DNA of 64,000 bases, taken from assembly GCA_947095585.1 (NCBI GenBank), contig OX352763.1, forward strand, positions 104,697,908 to 104,761,907. The letters run 5' to 3'. The notes under the pieces are model-generated. The model was not told the origin of the DNA. It saw only the letters and a program-made list of their open reading frames with translations, and ran no database searches. This DNA comes from Nephrocerus scutellatus (Eukaryota; Arthropoda; Insecta; Diptera; Pipunculidae). This document shows, piece after piece, positions 22,740 to 35,500 of the stretch. How positions within the stretch are numbered: position 1 is the stretch's first letter; each line of letters begins with the position of its first letter. A program made the translations under genes and the position numbers.

Positions 22740-24110
22740 GACCAGTACAGAACTATACATCTCTTAAGCAGCTACAGCGGACAGCCTATACGACTGTCTA
22801 GGGTGACACGAACCTAAGCAGTCTTTTATGGCGAAGGTCATCTAGCAAGTGCGTGCTACTGATCGCAGTCTTATCCCCCCTGTTATATAGAACGGAAGAA
22901 TAAGACGATTATCCCAGCAACCAAAAGCACTGAAAGTGGTTTTGCATGGTACAAATACCTGGTGAGTCTGTGAGTAGATGTCTGTGTGTGAGCCAGCTTT
23001 TTTTGCAGTTTCGGTGGTTATACCTTTCGACGCCGAGAATAGTGGCGTATTCTGATGATGTGTTCATTCTTGTATCCGAACAAAATCTCTTCGTGATAAG
23101 CGAGGTAATGGAAGGGGACCTGGACTAAGAAAGCAACAACTTATGGCATAGGAATCAACTATTTCCGTTACCTCTAAGCCAACTATTGACCACGAAATCT
23201 GAAGCACCGACTTTTGTCCTTTCCAAGCTCAATGGTCAAATACTAACTCTGCCTCCAAAGCTTAATATATCGGTGATTTTCAGTATAGAATGCTTAGCTG
23301 GAAGTCGAAACGCGAATTCAGAGCTAAAAAGCAAGCTTCACTCTCTATACGCCAGCCATTGGTAATTAATGTACCTTCCAGCTAAAGACACAGCTGTTCG
23401 AATCCAATTCTTACATATAGAGGAAAAGTCGGGTCGAGAGCGACGAGCCGATAATACATTTCTAGAAATCTCAGCTGACAATAAAGCCGGCCTTACAGAA
23501 GCTTTACGTGCTTTTCCGACATCATCTTACTCTTACTACCTTCTGACATATTTATCAAATACGTCGCGACGTGCAGTGCAGTACGAATCATTCTATTTGG
23601 ATGGCTAGACACCAGACCGTAAGGGCACTGCAATATACTGTACATAGTAGTAAGAGATATGATAAAATCTTCTGAGCACCTAAGCTTCAACTCCACCTTT
23701 GTTGCCGTGTTTCCGACTAGAGAGAATTGGAAGACCGAGGGAGGAACGATCTTTAGTGACGGATCGAAAACGAAGACTCCATACTTCGTTTTGGTGCATA
23801 GATAAATTGAATTTATCAAAGTCACACAGGCTTAGGACTCGACTAGCATCTTTCTGGCAAAGATAAGGAAGGCTTGTAGGGTATTAAGACAAATAACCGC
23901 ACAAATCGGAGGAATTGGCATATATCTGTAGACAGTAAATTCACAATCGGAACTTATTAAACAGTCGTGCTTCTAATCTGGGTATTCCACATAATGCCTT
24001 CTGCAGGAGCTGTAAAAAGGTTAATAGGAAAGAAACTCTCATTAACTATCTTTGCAAATTTCCGGCCATATCGGAGTCCATACTTCGCATGCTGAGGAAA
24101 TCATTTTTTT
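22740..24110 (+). pseudogene. LINE remnant with RT active site and RNase H
   Basis: Degenerate plus-strand copy. VLSPLLYRTEE near 22870 corresponds to the LSPLLWN block. VAYSDDVFILVSEQN (active site Y-S-D-D at 23048-23059, normally YADD) follows, and after many frameshifts a stretch like the connection region (ALRAFPTS, LPSDIFIKYVA) precedes S-D-G-S-K at 23755-23769, the first RNase H catalytic aspartate. The arrangement RT-RNase H is that of I/R1-type LINEs. A closely related segment lies at 29740-30960. Confidence 0.65.
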
Positions 24111-24419
24111 GAGTACGGGATCAAACTAAACTCTTACTTGAACGCTACTTGCTGGATTTAAAAGGAGATGTAGAGTAGTGGCAAATTTGCAGAAAATGTT
24201 CCATACGTTATAATAGCAGACATCTTGTAAATCGGTAAATAGATAGAGGTCGGCAATGAGACTTATTGTAACATCTAAGTCCAATGTTCCAGTGGAGCAC
24301 TATGGAAGTTCGGTAATTAACTAAAGGCATTTCGGCGAAGTCGCTTGTAATACCTATACAGTCTAGGTGTCCCAGAGGTGACTCTTTTCTTTCGTAAGAA
24401 AGGTGGACATTAGGTAGAA

Positions 24420-24880
24420 CCGTTGATGTCATGAATTAAAGACCTTGCACAAAATAGGGAAGACAACGTCACTGGTCACTGCTTTGGTGTCCCCGATGAA
24501 ACAGGTCACACCTTCTATCCGTATCCCAGAAGACCGCTTGAAGTCTTGAATTGATAACCTTCCTTAAAATAGGGAAGGCAACGTAGCTGGAAAGCCTGTA
24601 CTTTCCATAACTTCCCAATGAGACAGGTCGTACCTCATTTTTGTATAATATGTGGGTCTTAAGATAACCGATTGAAGTCTTGAATTAAAGACCTTGCTTA
24701 AAATAGGGGAGGCAACGTCACTGGAACGCCTGTACTGTACATGTGTTCCCAATGAAAAAGGTCCTACCTAATTTTTGTATGACATTTGGATCTTAAATTG
24801 ACGACGACTGCACAAAATAGAGAAGGCGTCTTCACTGGAATGTAGGTCACAGACATTATTTTCATATAAAAGGTGGGCCG
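24420..24880. repeat. Minisatellite, about 115-133 bp units, four copies
   Basis: The segment around AAAATAGGGAAGGCAACGT recurs with starts at 24451, 24567, 24700 and 24814. Each is followed by CACTGGAA, CCCAATGA.A.AGGTC and a TTTTTGTAT block, with the linking CTTGAAGTCTTGAATT. Units are 80-90 percent alike by eye. Confidence 0.72.
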
Positions 24881-24899
24881 TAGAAGACCGCTTGAAGTA

Positions 24900-25030
24900 C
24901 AGACTGAAAACGCTGGATGTACTAGAAGAATTTTTTTTTTATAATCTACACACTATCTAGGGGTTTGCACCCTTATAATGCTTAGCACAGCGTGGGCGTT
25001 CGAAAATTAATGAGATAACAAGGTGAGATG
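24900..25030. other. Short unassigned stretch
   Basis: No feature seen apart from a T-run at 24931. Confidence 0.4.
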
Positions 25031-26040
25031 TCAATGCACATGTGTCTTGAATGACTGTAGATCATACAAATGCGGAAACACAGAGTGGGGCAATTTATTC
25101 AAAGAAGAAATCTCTGAATTTGTTGGTATGTCCGGAGATAGGTTTAATGATGGTCCTGTGAGCTCCAGTTGAGGCACGGGTATTTCGGTTCGGTTGGAGG
25201 ACGGGTGGTATGCATCCAGATATTTCTTTTGAACATCGCTTATGGAAAAAGAGATAAAACAGTGACAAGCAGGAAACATATTCCTAGGATGTTCAAGCGA
25301 TTCGATTGTTTTCGCGATATTTAAGTCACAAATAAATTTTATCGCGCGGTTCTTAATTATGTCTAACAGATGCAATGTGGTCTTTAGGGCACCTGCCGGT
25401 TGTTTTCAGTTCCACTTGTGATGATGAGAGGCGCGGAGAGAGCGCGAACTCGTATTAAAAAAGAGTGCTGTCGTCAGCGAAATATTGAATTGGATTAGAA
25501 GTATCGGATAGGAGATCATTAATGAAACTGAGAAAGAGTATCGTAGACAAAACAGAGCCCTGGGGAACACCGGCGTTTTTGCGGTGAAAACTGGATTTAA
25601 AACCGTCCAATACGACCTGAATTGAACGGTCAGAAAGGTAGTTCTAGTTCAAACAAGCAGGGTCTTATCAATTCCATAGGTATTCATTTTCGACCAAAGA
25701 GCTTGATGCCAGACTGTGTCAAATGTCTTGAAAATATCGAGTGCAACAACTTTACTTTCACCAAATTTGTGAATCCACTTTTCAGTGAGATATGCCATCA
25801 GATCACCTTTGCCATTGAAAACCGTACTGCCGGTCGCTAATGATTTCCCGATATTCAAGATATTGCATAAGCTTATGATTGATCAGCGTTTCCATGACTT
25901 TAGAAAGAATGGATGTTGGCGCTATGGGTCGGTACGATTAAAGAGATGACGGTTCGCCTTTTTTATGGATTATGGATACCAGGAATTGGGTGGCTCTGTA
26001 CGCTGAGGCATACTAGAAGCAAAATAGAGTTATTTTGATA
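25031..26040 (-). pseudogene. LINE remnant (jockey-like): RT to C-terminus
   Basis: Going 5' to 3' on the minus strand: SKVMETLINHK near 25900, then AYLTEKWIHKFGESKVVALD with DIFKTFDTVW (first catalytic D), AGVPQGSVLS at about 25570, the active site F-A-D-D at 25470-25481, and the C-terminal block ESLEHPRNM ... LPHSVFPHLYDLQSF at 25031-25375. The order is correct for one element, with frameshifts. Same family as the scrap at 90-345. 5'-truncated and inactive. Confidence 0.83.
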
Positions 26041-27839
26041 GGAAACTATCATCCTGGAAGTAATTTGATAAATTGTTTCAAGCTATGCCGGTAGAAACAG
26101 GAGTGGTGTTTGTCTGTCGTCTTGTTCTAAGAACCAGCAAAAGGAGATCGACACTTTACCACCCCACCCCACTCCAAAACAAGAAAAGGCTCATTATATT
26201 TTTTAGGGAGAGCTAAACGTAGGGCTGAAGGGGCTTTACAATTTTACTATTTCTTAATTTATTTTACAGAAAATTTAGTTAAACTGATGATCCAAACGTC
26301 GGATGGTGATTAGGTTTAAACAGGAAAGACAATTGGTCGTCTGCAGGAGGCCGACATATCTCCATAAGCATTCAAAACAATGTAGGGCGTACACAAGTGC
26401 AGATTACGGTGAATAAAAATATAAAATTATTAACAATTCTTTTATATTTATAAATTTAAAAATGTATATATTTTGTGTGTGTGTGTATATAGTTGTTGTA
26501 TTAAAGGTCTTCAGCTGGCGATGGTACACATCGTATTATCTAATACAGAGTTAGCGGGCGAGCAGCTATAACAGTGTTGGGAGTATACATAATATCTATG
26601 CATGTATGTTTGTATCTATGCAATGCATGTGTGATTCTGTTGTGCAACTAATTTGCATAATGTAATGCATATACATATGTGGTTTGTATATATAATCATT
26701 GTTGTTCGCTTGGTTTAGGTTTTAATTGTGATATACGTACATAGATACGTACATATGCATTTATAATAATAATTTAGCTCAGTGCACTGACGACTGTTCA
26801 AGGGTTGAGGCGCGTTACTATTTATATATATTCTATATACATACATTTTAATATACGTATAGATGTATATATGTATATTAATTTATATAAAATTATATAT
26901 AACATATACATATATAAATATATAAGTTTGGTTTTTTTTTTGTTCCGTCTAAAGGTTTGAAAACTTGGAGGGCAGCATTGTAAATACGTTATAATGTTGT
27001 GGTTGTTGTTGTTGTTCTTCTTGTTGTTGTCTTGCATTTCCAATTATTATTCAATGTGGAAATGCATTTTTTTTCTTTTCTTTCTTTTTTTTGTTGAATT
27101 ATTTTTCTCGCATTAATTGGTATTTATATTTGTTTTTTCTTCTCATATATTATATAAAAATAATGTGTGTGTGTGTGGTGTGTGATGAAGTAAATAAGAC
27201 AATTATTACTTGCATTTTTTTTTGAGAGGTTGGGCGGGGGTTAATAGTTTTTATATTTAAAAAGCATTCAATAAATATCGATTGATTTTGTTATATATGT
27301 AGTACATTTTGCATTTTGTATATTTTTTAAATGGTTTTGAATTTGGCGCTATAATTTAATTTGCAGGAAATCAGAAGTTCTACATACAATACATACATAA
27401 TTTACTACAGCACATATAGCAAAGTGGTTTATTAAGTGTATGTGTGTGTGTGTTTGTGTGTTTGTAGCATAAATCTTTGGCGTATATTTTATTTCTTCAG
27501 CAGATTAGCAAATAAATCGAATGAGTTAATGACTTTTTTTTTTATTAATTTATTGCAAAACATTTGCGAAAAAGGTGCATCTGGAAGTGTATAAGTTTTT
27601 CTTTTTTATTAAGATCCTAGCATGTTGAAAATTTTTATTATAGCTTTCAGTTTTTCTGAGCATTTTTTAACAAATATTCCAATACATAATATGCTGCATT
27701 CATATGTACAGTAATCAAAAATGTCAAGTTAGGAAAAAAATTAATTAATTAAAAAGGCTGACTTGGATTAATTTATCTCCATGCATTTGCATTCTGTGGT
27801 AAATCTGACAACATTCAAAATCATATGACAGTTTACAGG
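26041..27839. other. AT-rich DNA with microsatellites
   Basis: TATA/ACATA-rich tracts (26820-26920), (TG)n tracts near 26476, 27165 and 27440, (GTT)n near 27000. No gene recognised. Parallels with Appl non-coding DNA cannot be judged by eye. Confidence 0.5.
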
Positions 27840-28790
27840 ATTTTAAAAATTAAAAAGAAAATTTAAAATAGGTCTTATCTGACACACACAATATGACAAT
27901 ATTTGAAATCAAAAGACATTTGACGGAAAGAAAAACTTTAAAAATTCAAAAATTAAAGAGAAAGTGTAAAGTAGGTCTTATCTGACATATGCTATCACAA
28001 TATTTGAAATCATATTGACAGTTTACAGAGAAAAACTTTAAGATTTGAAAAATTAAAATTAAAATGTAAAATAGGTCTTATCTGACACAAACAATATGAC
28101 AATATTTGAAATCAAATGACAGTTGACGGAAAGAAAAACTTTAAAAATTTCAAAATTAAAGAAAAAATGTAAAGTAGGTCTTATCTGACATATGCAATGT
28201 CACAATATTTGAAATCAAATTGACAATTTACAGAGAGAAACTTTAAGATTTGAAAAATTAAAATTAAAATGTAAAATAGGTCTTATCTGACACAAACAAT
28301 ATGACAATATTTGAAATCAAATGACAGTTGACGGAAAGAAAAACTTTAAAAATTTCAAAATTAAAGAAAAAATGTAAATTAGGTCTTATCTGACATATGC
28401 AATGTCACAATATTTGAAATCAAATTGACAATTTACAGAGAGAAACTTTAAGATTTGAAAAATTAAAATTAAAATGTAAAATAGGTCTTATCTGACACAA
28501 ACAATATGGTAATATTAGAAATCAAATGACAGTTGACGGAAAGAAAAACTTTAAAAATTCCAAAGTTAAAGAGAAAGTGTAAAGTAGGTCTTATCTGACA
28601 TATGCAATGTCAAAATATTTGAAATCAAATTGACAATTTACAGAGAGAAACTTTAGGATTTGAAAAATTAAGAAGAAAATGTAAAATTGTTCCTATTTGA
28701 CATATAAGATGTGAAAATATGTTAATTGAAATGACAGTTGACAAACAGAAACACTTTAAAATTAGAAAAAGTAAAGGAAAAATCTTAAAA
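27840..28790. repeat. About 102-bp tandem repeat, alternating two unit types
   Basis: GGTCTTATCTGACA occurs at 27871, 27974, 28074, 28177, 28279, 28382, 28484 and 28587 (spacings 100-103). Units alternate: type A has ACACAAACAATATGACAATAT and a TTGACGGAAAG block, type B has ACATATGCAATGTCACAATA and TTTACAGAGAG. The higher period is therefore about 205 bp. Outer units are more diverged. Confidence 0.9.
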
Positions 28791-29739
28791 TGTTAAATTG
28801 TCTGGTCTTAAAGACTCGTCAGTATATAAAGAAATTGGACGTCGGGAGCTAGGAAGCTAATCTACATTATGATATCATAATATTATTTGAATAGAAATAA
28901 AAGTTAAGGTCATCTAAAGTAATGGGCACTGCTCGAAGCTCGATACTAGTATTCTAGGACAAGACACTAAGCTTCGTGATGCCAGAAAACACGCGTCTGA
29001 TATGATATGCTGGGGAAATCGCGGCGCGAATAGACGCGTGGATTTAAGAGACGCAAAGAAAAGGCGACAGTATTTTTGGTGGTCTTGAGCTGATTCTATC
29101 AAAAGGAAAAGTAGAAAAAGAAAATGTCATCCGTTCAGAGAGCATAAGCTCTCGGATCCTACGACGTTTTTAACACCAGCGGGGGTACCTATCAACCTGA
29201 TAACCCTATAGAAGAAAAACTAGTATCAGAAAATGCCAGAAAATCGGGAAGAATAACCACTTCTCCCTCTTTCTCAGTGTCTTCTTGGACATGGGCTTTA
29301 ATCGATTTGTCAAGACCTAAAAGCTTGACAAGCCATCACATATAATTCAATTGATCCAGATATGCAAAACAGGGGGAATTTACACCAGATGAAGCTGGGC
29401 CGATCAGTGGAACAAAATCTTTACCTACGTAGAGACAGTGTTGCAGCTTAAAAAAGACAGATTCCAAAAGAAGAGCAGATTCCAATTTTAAGTGAATTGT
29501 GAAACGTATTATGGAAGATATGTCTTAGATAGTGCATGCTAGGCGCCAACCAAAAGTAAAACATGCTGTCGATAATAAAAGAAATACCACAATTAACGCT
29601 TTCAATGAACACAAATTGAATAGAAAATGGTGTCACGTGTTAACCAAAATAACAGCAAAATGACAATAACTGTTAGTGTAAGTAAAACTCGCTGGTCTGG
29701 TGGCCAGCAATGAAGAAGAAGTATAACGCCAACCAAGCT
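28791..29739. other. Unassigned DNA
   Basis: No coding motif, repeat or RNA gene that I can support. Confidence 0.45.
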
Positions 29740-30960
29740 CAGCCAATTACAGCGATCAGCAGCAGTAGGCATCACAGGAGCTCTACGATTTTATCCGACC
29801 GAGGCCCTTAACACCATCTTGCCACCTATTACCTCCTGACATATTTATCTAGTAGGTTGCGACGTGCAGTGCAGTATGACTCAGAGTGTGGGTAGTTTGC
29901 TACTAGACCATGCGGACACTGTAATATACTACAGACAGTACCTGAAGGCATGATACCATAATCTACTTACTACTGCATCCCTAAATTTAGATTCAACTCC
30001 TCGTTTAAGGTCGAGTTTCCTACCAGGAGAAACTGGAAGGCAATTTGACGCAATAATATTCACTGACGGATCCAAGATGAAGGATGGAGTCGATGCCTGA
30101 TCTGATGCCGATCTTCTCGGATGATCTAAAACTGTCAAGGTCATACAAGATACCAGATTCAGCTAGCATCTTTCAGGCAAAGATTCTAGCAATTAAGGAG
30201 GCTTGTAGAGCATTAAGGCTAAGGAACAATCAAATTGGAAGGGTTGGTATTTGTGTTGATAGCCAATCTGCCATAAGGGGGACTTATGCGACCACAATAA
30301 ACTCGAAACTAGTACAGCAGTGCCAAGAAGAGTTTGCCTCGATCAGTCAATTCCTGGACATCACCATAGTATGTGATGTGCCAGGGCACAGTTATATAGA
30401 CGGTAATGAGAGAGCGAACAAATTGGTTAAGATGGGCGTCGCTATGGACACCGGCTCTATACAGAAGGAACAAATTCTCTCCATTTTGAATACTAAGTCA
30501 CAGTTTAGGTGAAGCACTTTGAGGAACAGCGCCATATCAAAATTAATATGGCCATCCTACAGAAAAAAGGAAAACCACCGAGTTATTATCTAGAACCCGG
30601 AAGGATATTGCCAGAGATGTGGCTATCAGCACGGGCTACTGGCCATGTTGCTAAGTTGGGTATACAACTTCTGCAGAAGTTGCAAAGATGAAAATGAGAA
30701 TGAAACTCTCATACACTTGCTCTACAGTTGTCCGGCCTTAGCAGGGTCAAGACACCACATTTTAGGTAAACCATTTTTTCACTTCCTGAAAAAGCTCTCA
30801 GATAACATGGTCATCGAGTTGATCTCGTAACTGAACGCTACAGGATGGATTTCTACCACTCGAGATTTATGACATCAAAATGGCGGACACTAGCGCTAAT
30901 TGAGGACCACGCAAGTACAGCGGGGTCCACCACTCAACCTAACTACCTAAGTTTTATGTC
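29740..30960 (+). pseudogene. LINE remnant: RNase H domain and zinc-knuckle C-terminus
   Basis: After a connection region (ISSVGITGALRFYPTEALN, 29755-29815) comes T-D-G-S-K at 30062-30076. A frame then carries AKILAIKEACRALRL, ICVDSQSAIRG (second catalytic D) and VPGHSYIDGNERAN, covering the RNase H core (D..E..D..H). A shifted frame gives NFCRSCKDENENETLIHLL, CSCPALAGSRHHILGKPFF, the C-terminal CCHC-like block. I/R1-type LINE. Frameshifts between the pieces and absence of RT make it dead. Confidence 0.82.
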
Positions 30961-31014
30961 AGTTTTGGAACGTCTGGAATATTTGGTATCAATAAAAGAA
31001 AACACTGAGTATGA

Positions 31015-31255
31015 TCGATCACGTCCACACCACACTTTGAGAAAGCCAGCGGACGATATTACGAAACTAGCGCTCGACTGGAATTCACAAGGAAGCCGCC
31101 GAGTTGGCCTGCCTAGCAAGACATGGAAAAGGACAACAGAAGAGGAAGCAAGATCCCAGCGGACCGAGTGGCATCTCTTGAAACCTCAGGCGATAAATCG
31201 ATTTCTTTGGTGGCCGTTTGTAGAAGCCCTATGATCCCCCGCCTGAGTAAAGGAA
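31015..31255 (+). pseudogene. LINE C-terminal remnant, second type
   Basis: The frame reads ADDITKLALDWNSQGSRRVG, LPSKTWKRTTEEEARSQ and INRFLWWPFVEALCS, the standard tail (LWNPQG.RR.GRP..TWRR... NR.RW..FV.ALC) of the LINE group also present at 20647-21125. It directly follows the RNase H fragment but is of another family, so the join is a nested or adjacent truncated insertion. Confidence 0.78.
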
Positions 31256-32492
31256 AGAAAGAAGATGATCGATCACGAATGCTGTGTAGAGTCATTCCTG
31301 ACTTAAATGACAGTAGTCTTTTTAATATCTTTTTCAAATGCTGGTTAGATTTAAGACTTCTCTCTTGTTTTTTCAGGTTGACGTTTCATAAATAATATAG
31401 ATTGGGTCTGCAAGAATATTATTGGTAAGACAAGTAAAGCAATAATCAGCCTGCAAGACCAAGACCAAGACCGAAATGCCATTATCTTGGTCTTGCGTTT
31501 GCTCATCACTACCACCCACTACCATAATAGAGATGAGTCGATGACAAATAAACTAACAGCTCTTATAACATTTCTTCACAAGTCATAATTACAAAAAATT
31601 TAAATGGAAATTCACAGCAAGGATGTTTATTGTTCTAGATTTTAGGTTGTTTTGTTATAATGATAAAATTATTTGTTAAACGTTCTTTGGTTCAATAGAA
31701 AATGTTACACAAACATTGACAGCAATTAGCATCAATAGAGAATTTAGCATATCATAGAAAATCGCATCAATTACAATCATTTGTATGTTAGTAACAGATT
31801 ATGGAATGCATAGAATTTAGATTGTTACTATGTTGCAATGTTCTGAACATGAAGACAAAATAAGACGCACGAACGCCTTCCAGATTTGCTTTAGAATATT
31901 ACAATTGAATGTTAGTGTAATTATTGATTTCTTTCATTCATAAATATTTTTATTATGCAATAAGTAGTAGTAATATATATGTATATATATATATATATTA
32001 AATAATTTAATCAGTGTTTTGTGTTTTATTTCTGCTTTTTTGCATTTGCATTTTGTTATTCTGCTGTAGGAAATGTTCTCTGCAAGTATTGAAGAATGTT
32101 GCATTTATTATATGCACTGAAACAATAATAATAATAATAATTTGTTTGTATATGAGTATTAGCATTATTACATGTTATTCTTAATTAAATTACTATACTA
32201 TATACTTTGTCCTTAAATATATATATATATATATAATTTACTTTCATACACATAATAATAATAATCATATTAATAATATTCTAAACGAGAACAACAGAGA
32301 AAGAAAGAAAATTGCATTTGATTTTGTTGGTTTTGTTGCTATTGTTAATAATGTTATATAATTATTAAAAAATAATATCATTATGTGGAACTCCGCTCCG
32401 TATGTGTGTGTGTATGTGTGTTGTTGTTGTATTTGATGTTGTTGATGGTTTTTCTTTTATATTTTGCATTACTGAACTTAGGTATATTCTGT
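31256..32492 (-). other. Appl: Presumed 3' UTR / 3' flank of Appl
   Basis: Immediately downstream of the Appl stop on the minus strand. AT-rich with (AT)n at 31978-31998 and 32218-32234 and (ATA)n at 32128. AATAAA on the minus strand occurs at 32025-32030 among other possible signals, but the real poly-A site cannot be chosen from sequence. A 12-bp inverted repeat GCAAGACCAAGA / TCTTGGTCTTGC lies at 31453-31496. Confidence 0.45.
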
Positions 32493-32594
32493 TTATTCTT
32501 TAACTTCGAAATATTTGTATGTTGGATTTTCATAACCGTTGACTTGCATATTCGCAACGTGCTTCTCTTCGGGTGTTACCGGAAGTGCCGCAGT
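32493..32594 (-). CDS. Appl: Appl last exon: cytoplasmic tail with NPTY
   Basis: 33 codons plus TAA (32493-32495), acceptor TTTTCACAG. Reads [18 protein letters not shown], then [15 protein letters not shown]. The GYENPTY internalisation/PTB-binding motif is universal in APP proteins. VTPEE.H also resembles the VTPEERH segment of vertebrate APP and nematode APL-1. In phase 0 with the preceding exon. Confidence 0.95.
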   Translation of the reverse strand, partial: TAALPVTPEEKHVANMQVNGYENPTYKYFEVKE

Positions 32595-35500
32595 CTGTGA
32601 AAATATAAAAAATTGTATTGTAACAATTAACTGTTAAAAATAAATACGAATCAATATAAATGCAAATCTATAAAATATAAAAGTTTTTATGTATAGGGTT
32701 TTTCAATAAGAGCACTTCAACTTTTTTTTGAATAAAACACAAACTGTTCGACTTTTTAACTAACTTTTTTTTTATTAACGAATTTGAACATATACATATG
32801 ATACATTTAAGTATGAAACTCGATTTCTTTTGCATGACCACTGCGTGCACGTTTTACGAAGTCCAATCTTTGAACCCAATTTTCGACCCAATGACGCCGC
32901 CGGCATGTAATCCGCCGGCATGTAATCCGCACCAAACAGTGACTTTTTCGGGATGCAACGGTGCCTCATGAATCACGTGTGGGTTGCTTTCTGCCCAGTA
33001 ACGCATATTTTGCTTGTTGACAAATCCTTCTAGCCAAAAGTGAGCCTCATCCTCTCATGGACCGTAAAATGGCCGTAATGCTCTTAAAGTAGCGGCAACA
33101 GAACGATTATTTTGATAAAAAATTTGCACGATTTGCAATCGCTGTTCACATGTGTAGCGTTCCATGATGTATAACTATGAAATGTATACTAATGAAGTTT
33201 CCAAATGACAAAAGAACAATAAAAAATATGGCGTCGTTCGCCGTCCCTATCGGAGAAAAGTTGAAGCGCATCTGTTGAAACACCCGATATGTCCTTTATA
33301 CGTTTTCACACCGTTCACATACAATTGAGTTTAAACTCCACAGAGTGGTTGCATAACTGGTGCGGATCATAAAGTGGATGACGCGCCTTTTAAAGGTAGC
33401 GATAATATTTTAGTATTTTACTTCGTACTTCTAAAAAAGTATACATTATGGTATTATAAAGTGTGATCAGATTGGAGGTACTTTTTCCAATAGGATCTTT
33501 TTGACATGTCACGCATGACTACTGTCAAACTAAATACATAATTTTATTCAGTATTCATTGACATTTCATCATGGAAAGAATAACGCCTCAACAACGCTTA
33601 CAAATTGCACAATTGTATTACGAAAATCGACGTTCTGTGAAAAGTCTTCATCGCGCGTTCAGGCGAACTTATGGTGTACATAATCGTCCTACCGAACGAA
33701 CTCTTTGGCATACCATCGTCAAACTTGAGAATAATTTTACACTATTGGATGATACTCGACCGATTAGACCACGAACAACCCGAAATGAAGAGAATATTGC
33801 GGCTGTTGTGAGAGTTTTGCCATAAACCCGGAAGAATCTATTCGGCGCCGTTCTCAACAACTTGGCCTATCTTATGGCACTACTTGGGCGATTTTACGCA
33901 GAGATCTTGGTTTGAGAGCGTATAAAAAAAACCGCTACTCCAAGAATTGAAGCCAGCCGACCTTCCAAAGCGTCATACTTTCAGTCGTTATGGGCTCTAG
34001 AAAAACTCGCCGAAGATCCGTATTTTGGGACCCGAATTTTGTTCAGCGATGAGGCACATTTTTGGCTTAATGGCTTCGTCAATAAGCAAAATTGCCGTAT
34101 TTGGGCTGAAGAACAACCCGAAGCCATTCACAAACTTCCATTACATTCATTGAAAACTACCGTTTGGTGCGGCCTATGGGCCGGAGAAATCATCGGCCCA
34201 TATTTCTTCAAAGACGAGGCTGGCGCCAATGTAACAGTGAATGGCGAACGCTGTCGCACCATGATAAACGACATTTTGATGCCGGAAATTGAAGCCCATG
34301 ATCTTCACGACATTTGGTTTCAACAAGATTCTAAATTGATCACCCATTATATAGCAAATTACATCAAACTGTTGTTGATGCTTTTGCAACTGTCGGTAGC
34401 TGCTTAGAGCCGAGCTGTTCAACTCGAACTCGAACACCATCCAAGTGCTCCTTCTAACTTTAGTTTCAAGTTACCAACCGACTGTTGTTGATGCTTTTGC
34501 AACTGTCGACAGCTACTTTGAGCCGAGCCGTTCGAAGGCGAACGCCCACCGTGTGCTCTGCTGGTGCCTTACCACCTATTATAGTATTTAGGTTATTTAG
34601 ATAGCCCTATGCTAAGTATCATAAGTAGTCTAAACCAACACTGTTAATAGATATTAAGGCAACAAAAAATCAAAAATAAAGGAAAACAATAATAAAACAA
34701 AGAAACCAAACAAAAATTTATTTGTAACATAGAGGAGAAAACAAAACGAAACGGATGTGAGACATCCACTACACAAATTCGGTTAAAAGAAGCGTTAAGT
34801 TGTGTTTTTTCGTTCGTTCGTTTTTTGTAGTTATGTGTGATATCAGAGTGGATCTCAGCAACATACGTGGGCTGAGAACGTATACTCTAGGTATACGTTT
34901 CTGATGAAGCACATTTCCAGCTCTCTGTGTATGCTAATTAACAGAATTGCCGCACGGCATCGATGAGAGGTTCCCGGACATTATTGTCTGGGGTACGTTG
35001 TTAACCAACGTTGTCGCCCAGACTTTGCAAATTTTGCAAATTATTCATTACGCGCTAAATGGTTGACATACGTGGCACATGATGAACGCCTTGTCTTGTC
35101 TGTGGAATGGATACACGAACGGACATTTCAAAATGTTATAGTTCCCAAAATTCTAGATCCTAATGACCATATCCAGAATTTCCATAGGAACCAGTTTTAA
35201 GTCGCATCTTAGTCCTACATACCGAATTTCATGTGAATCGCTTAAGAAATGGCTTTGTTCCCGAAATTCCAGACCACAATGATCATATTCCGGAATTGTT
35301 TCACTTGCAATCATAATAAACAAATAAATATATAATAAATAATTAAATAATACCTATGCACACATAAAATATAATTATAGGAAACGAGGCATACAGTTAT
35401 AATACACTGGTAATAAAATAGTGACATTAACAGTGTCTCATAACAGTGAACATTTTACATGGAACATAACATTGGACATTTAACATTTTACTTTTTGAGC

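Noticed and set aside
23385..23410. tRNA B-box-like GTTCGAATCC
   Set aside because: No matching A-box, no cloverleaf around it, and it lies inside a LINE remnant.
26820..27060. 73-codon minus-strand frame with Asn and Tyr runs
   Set aside because: Arises from (GTT)n and TATA-rich simple sequence.
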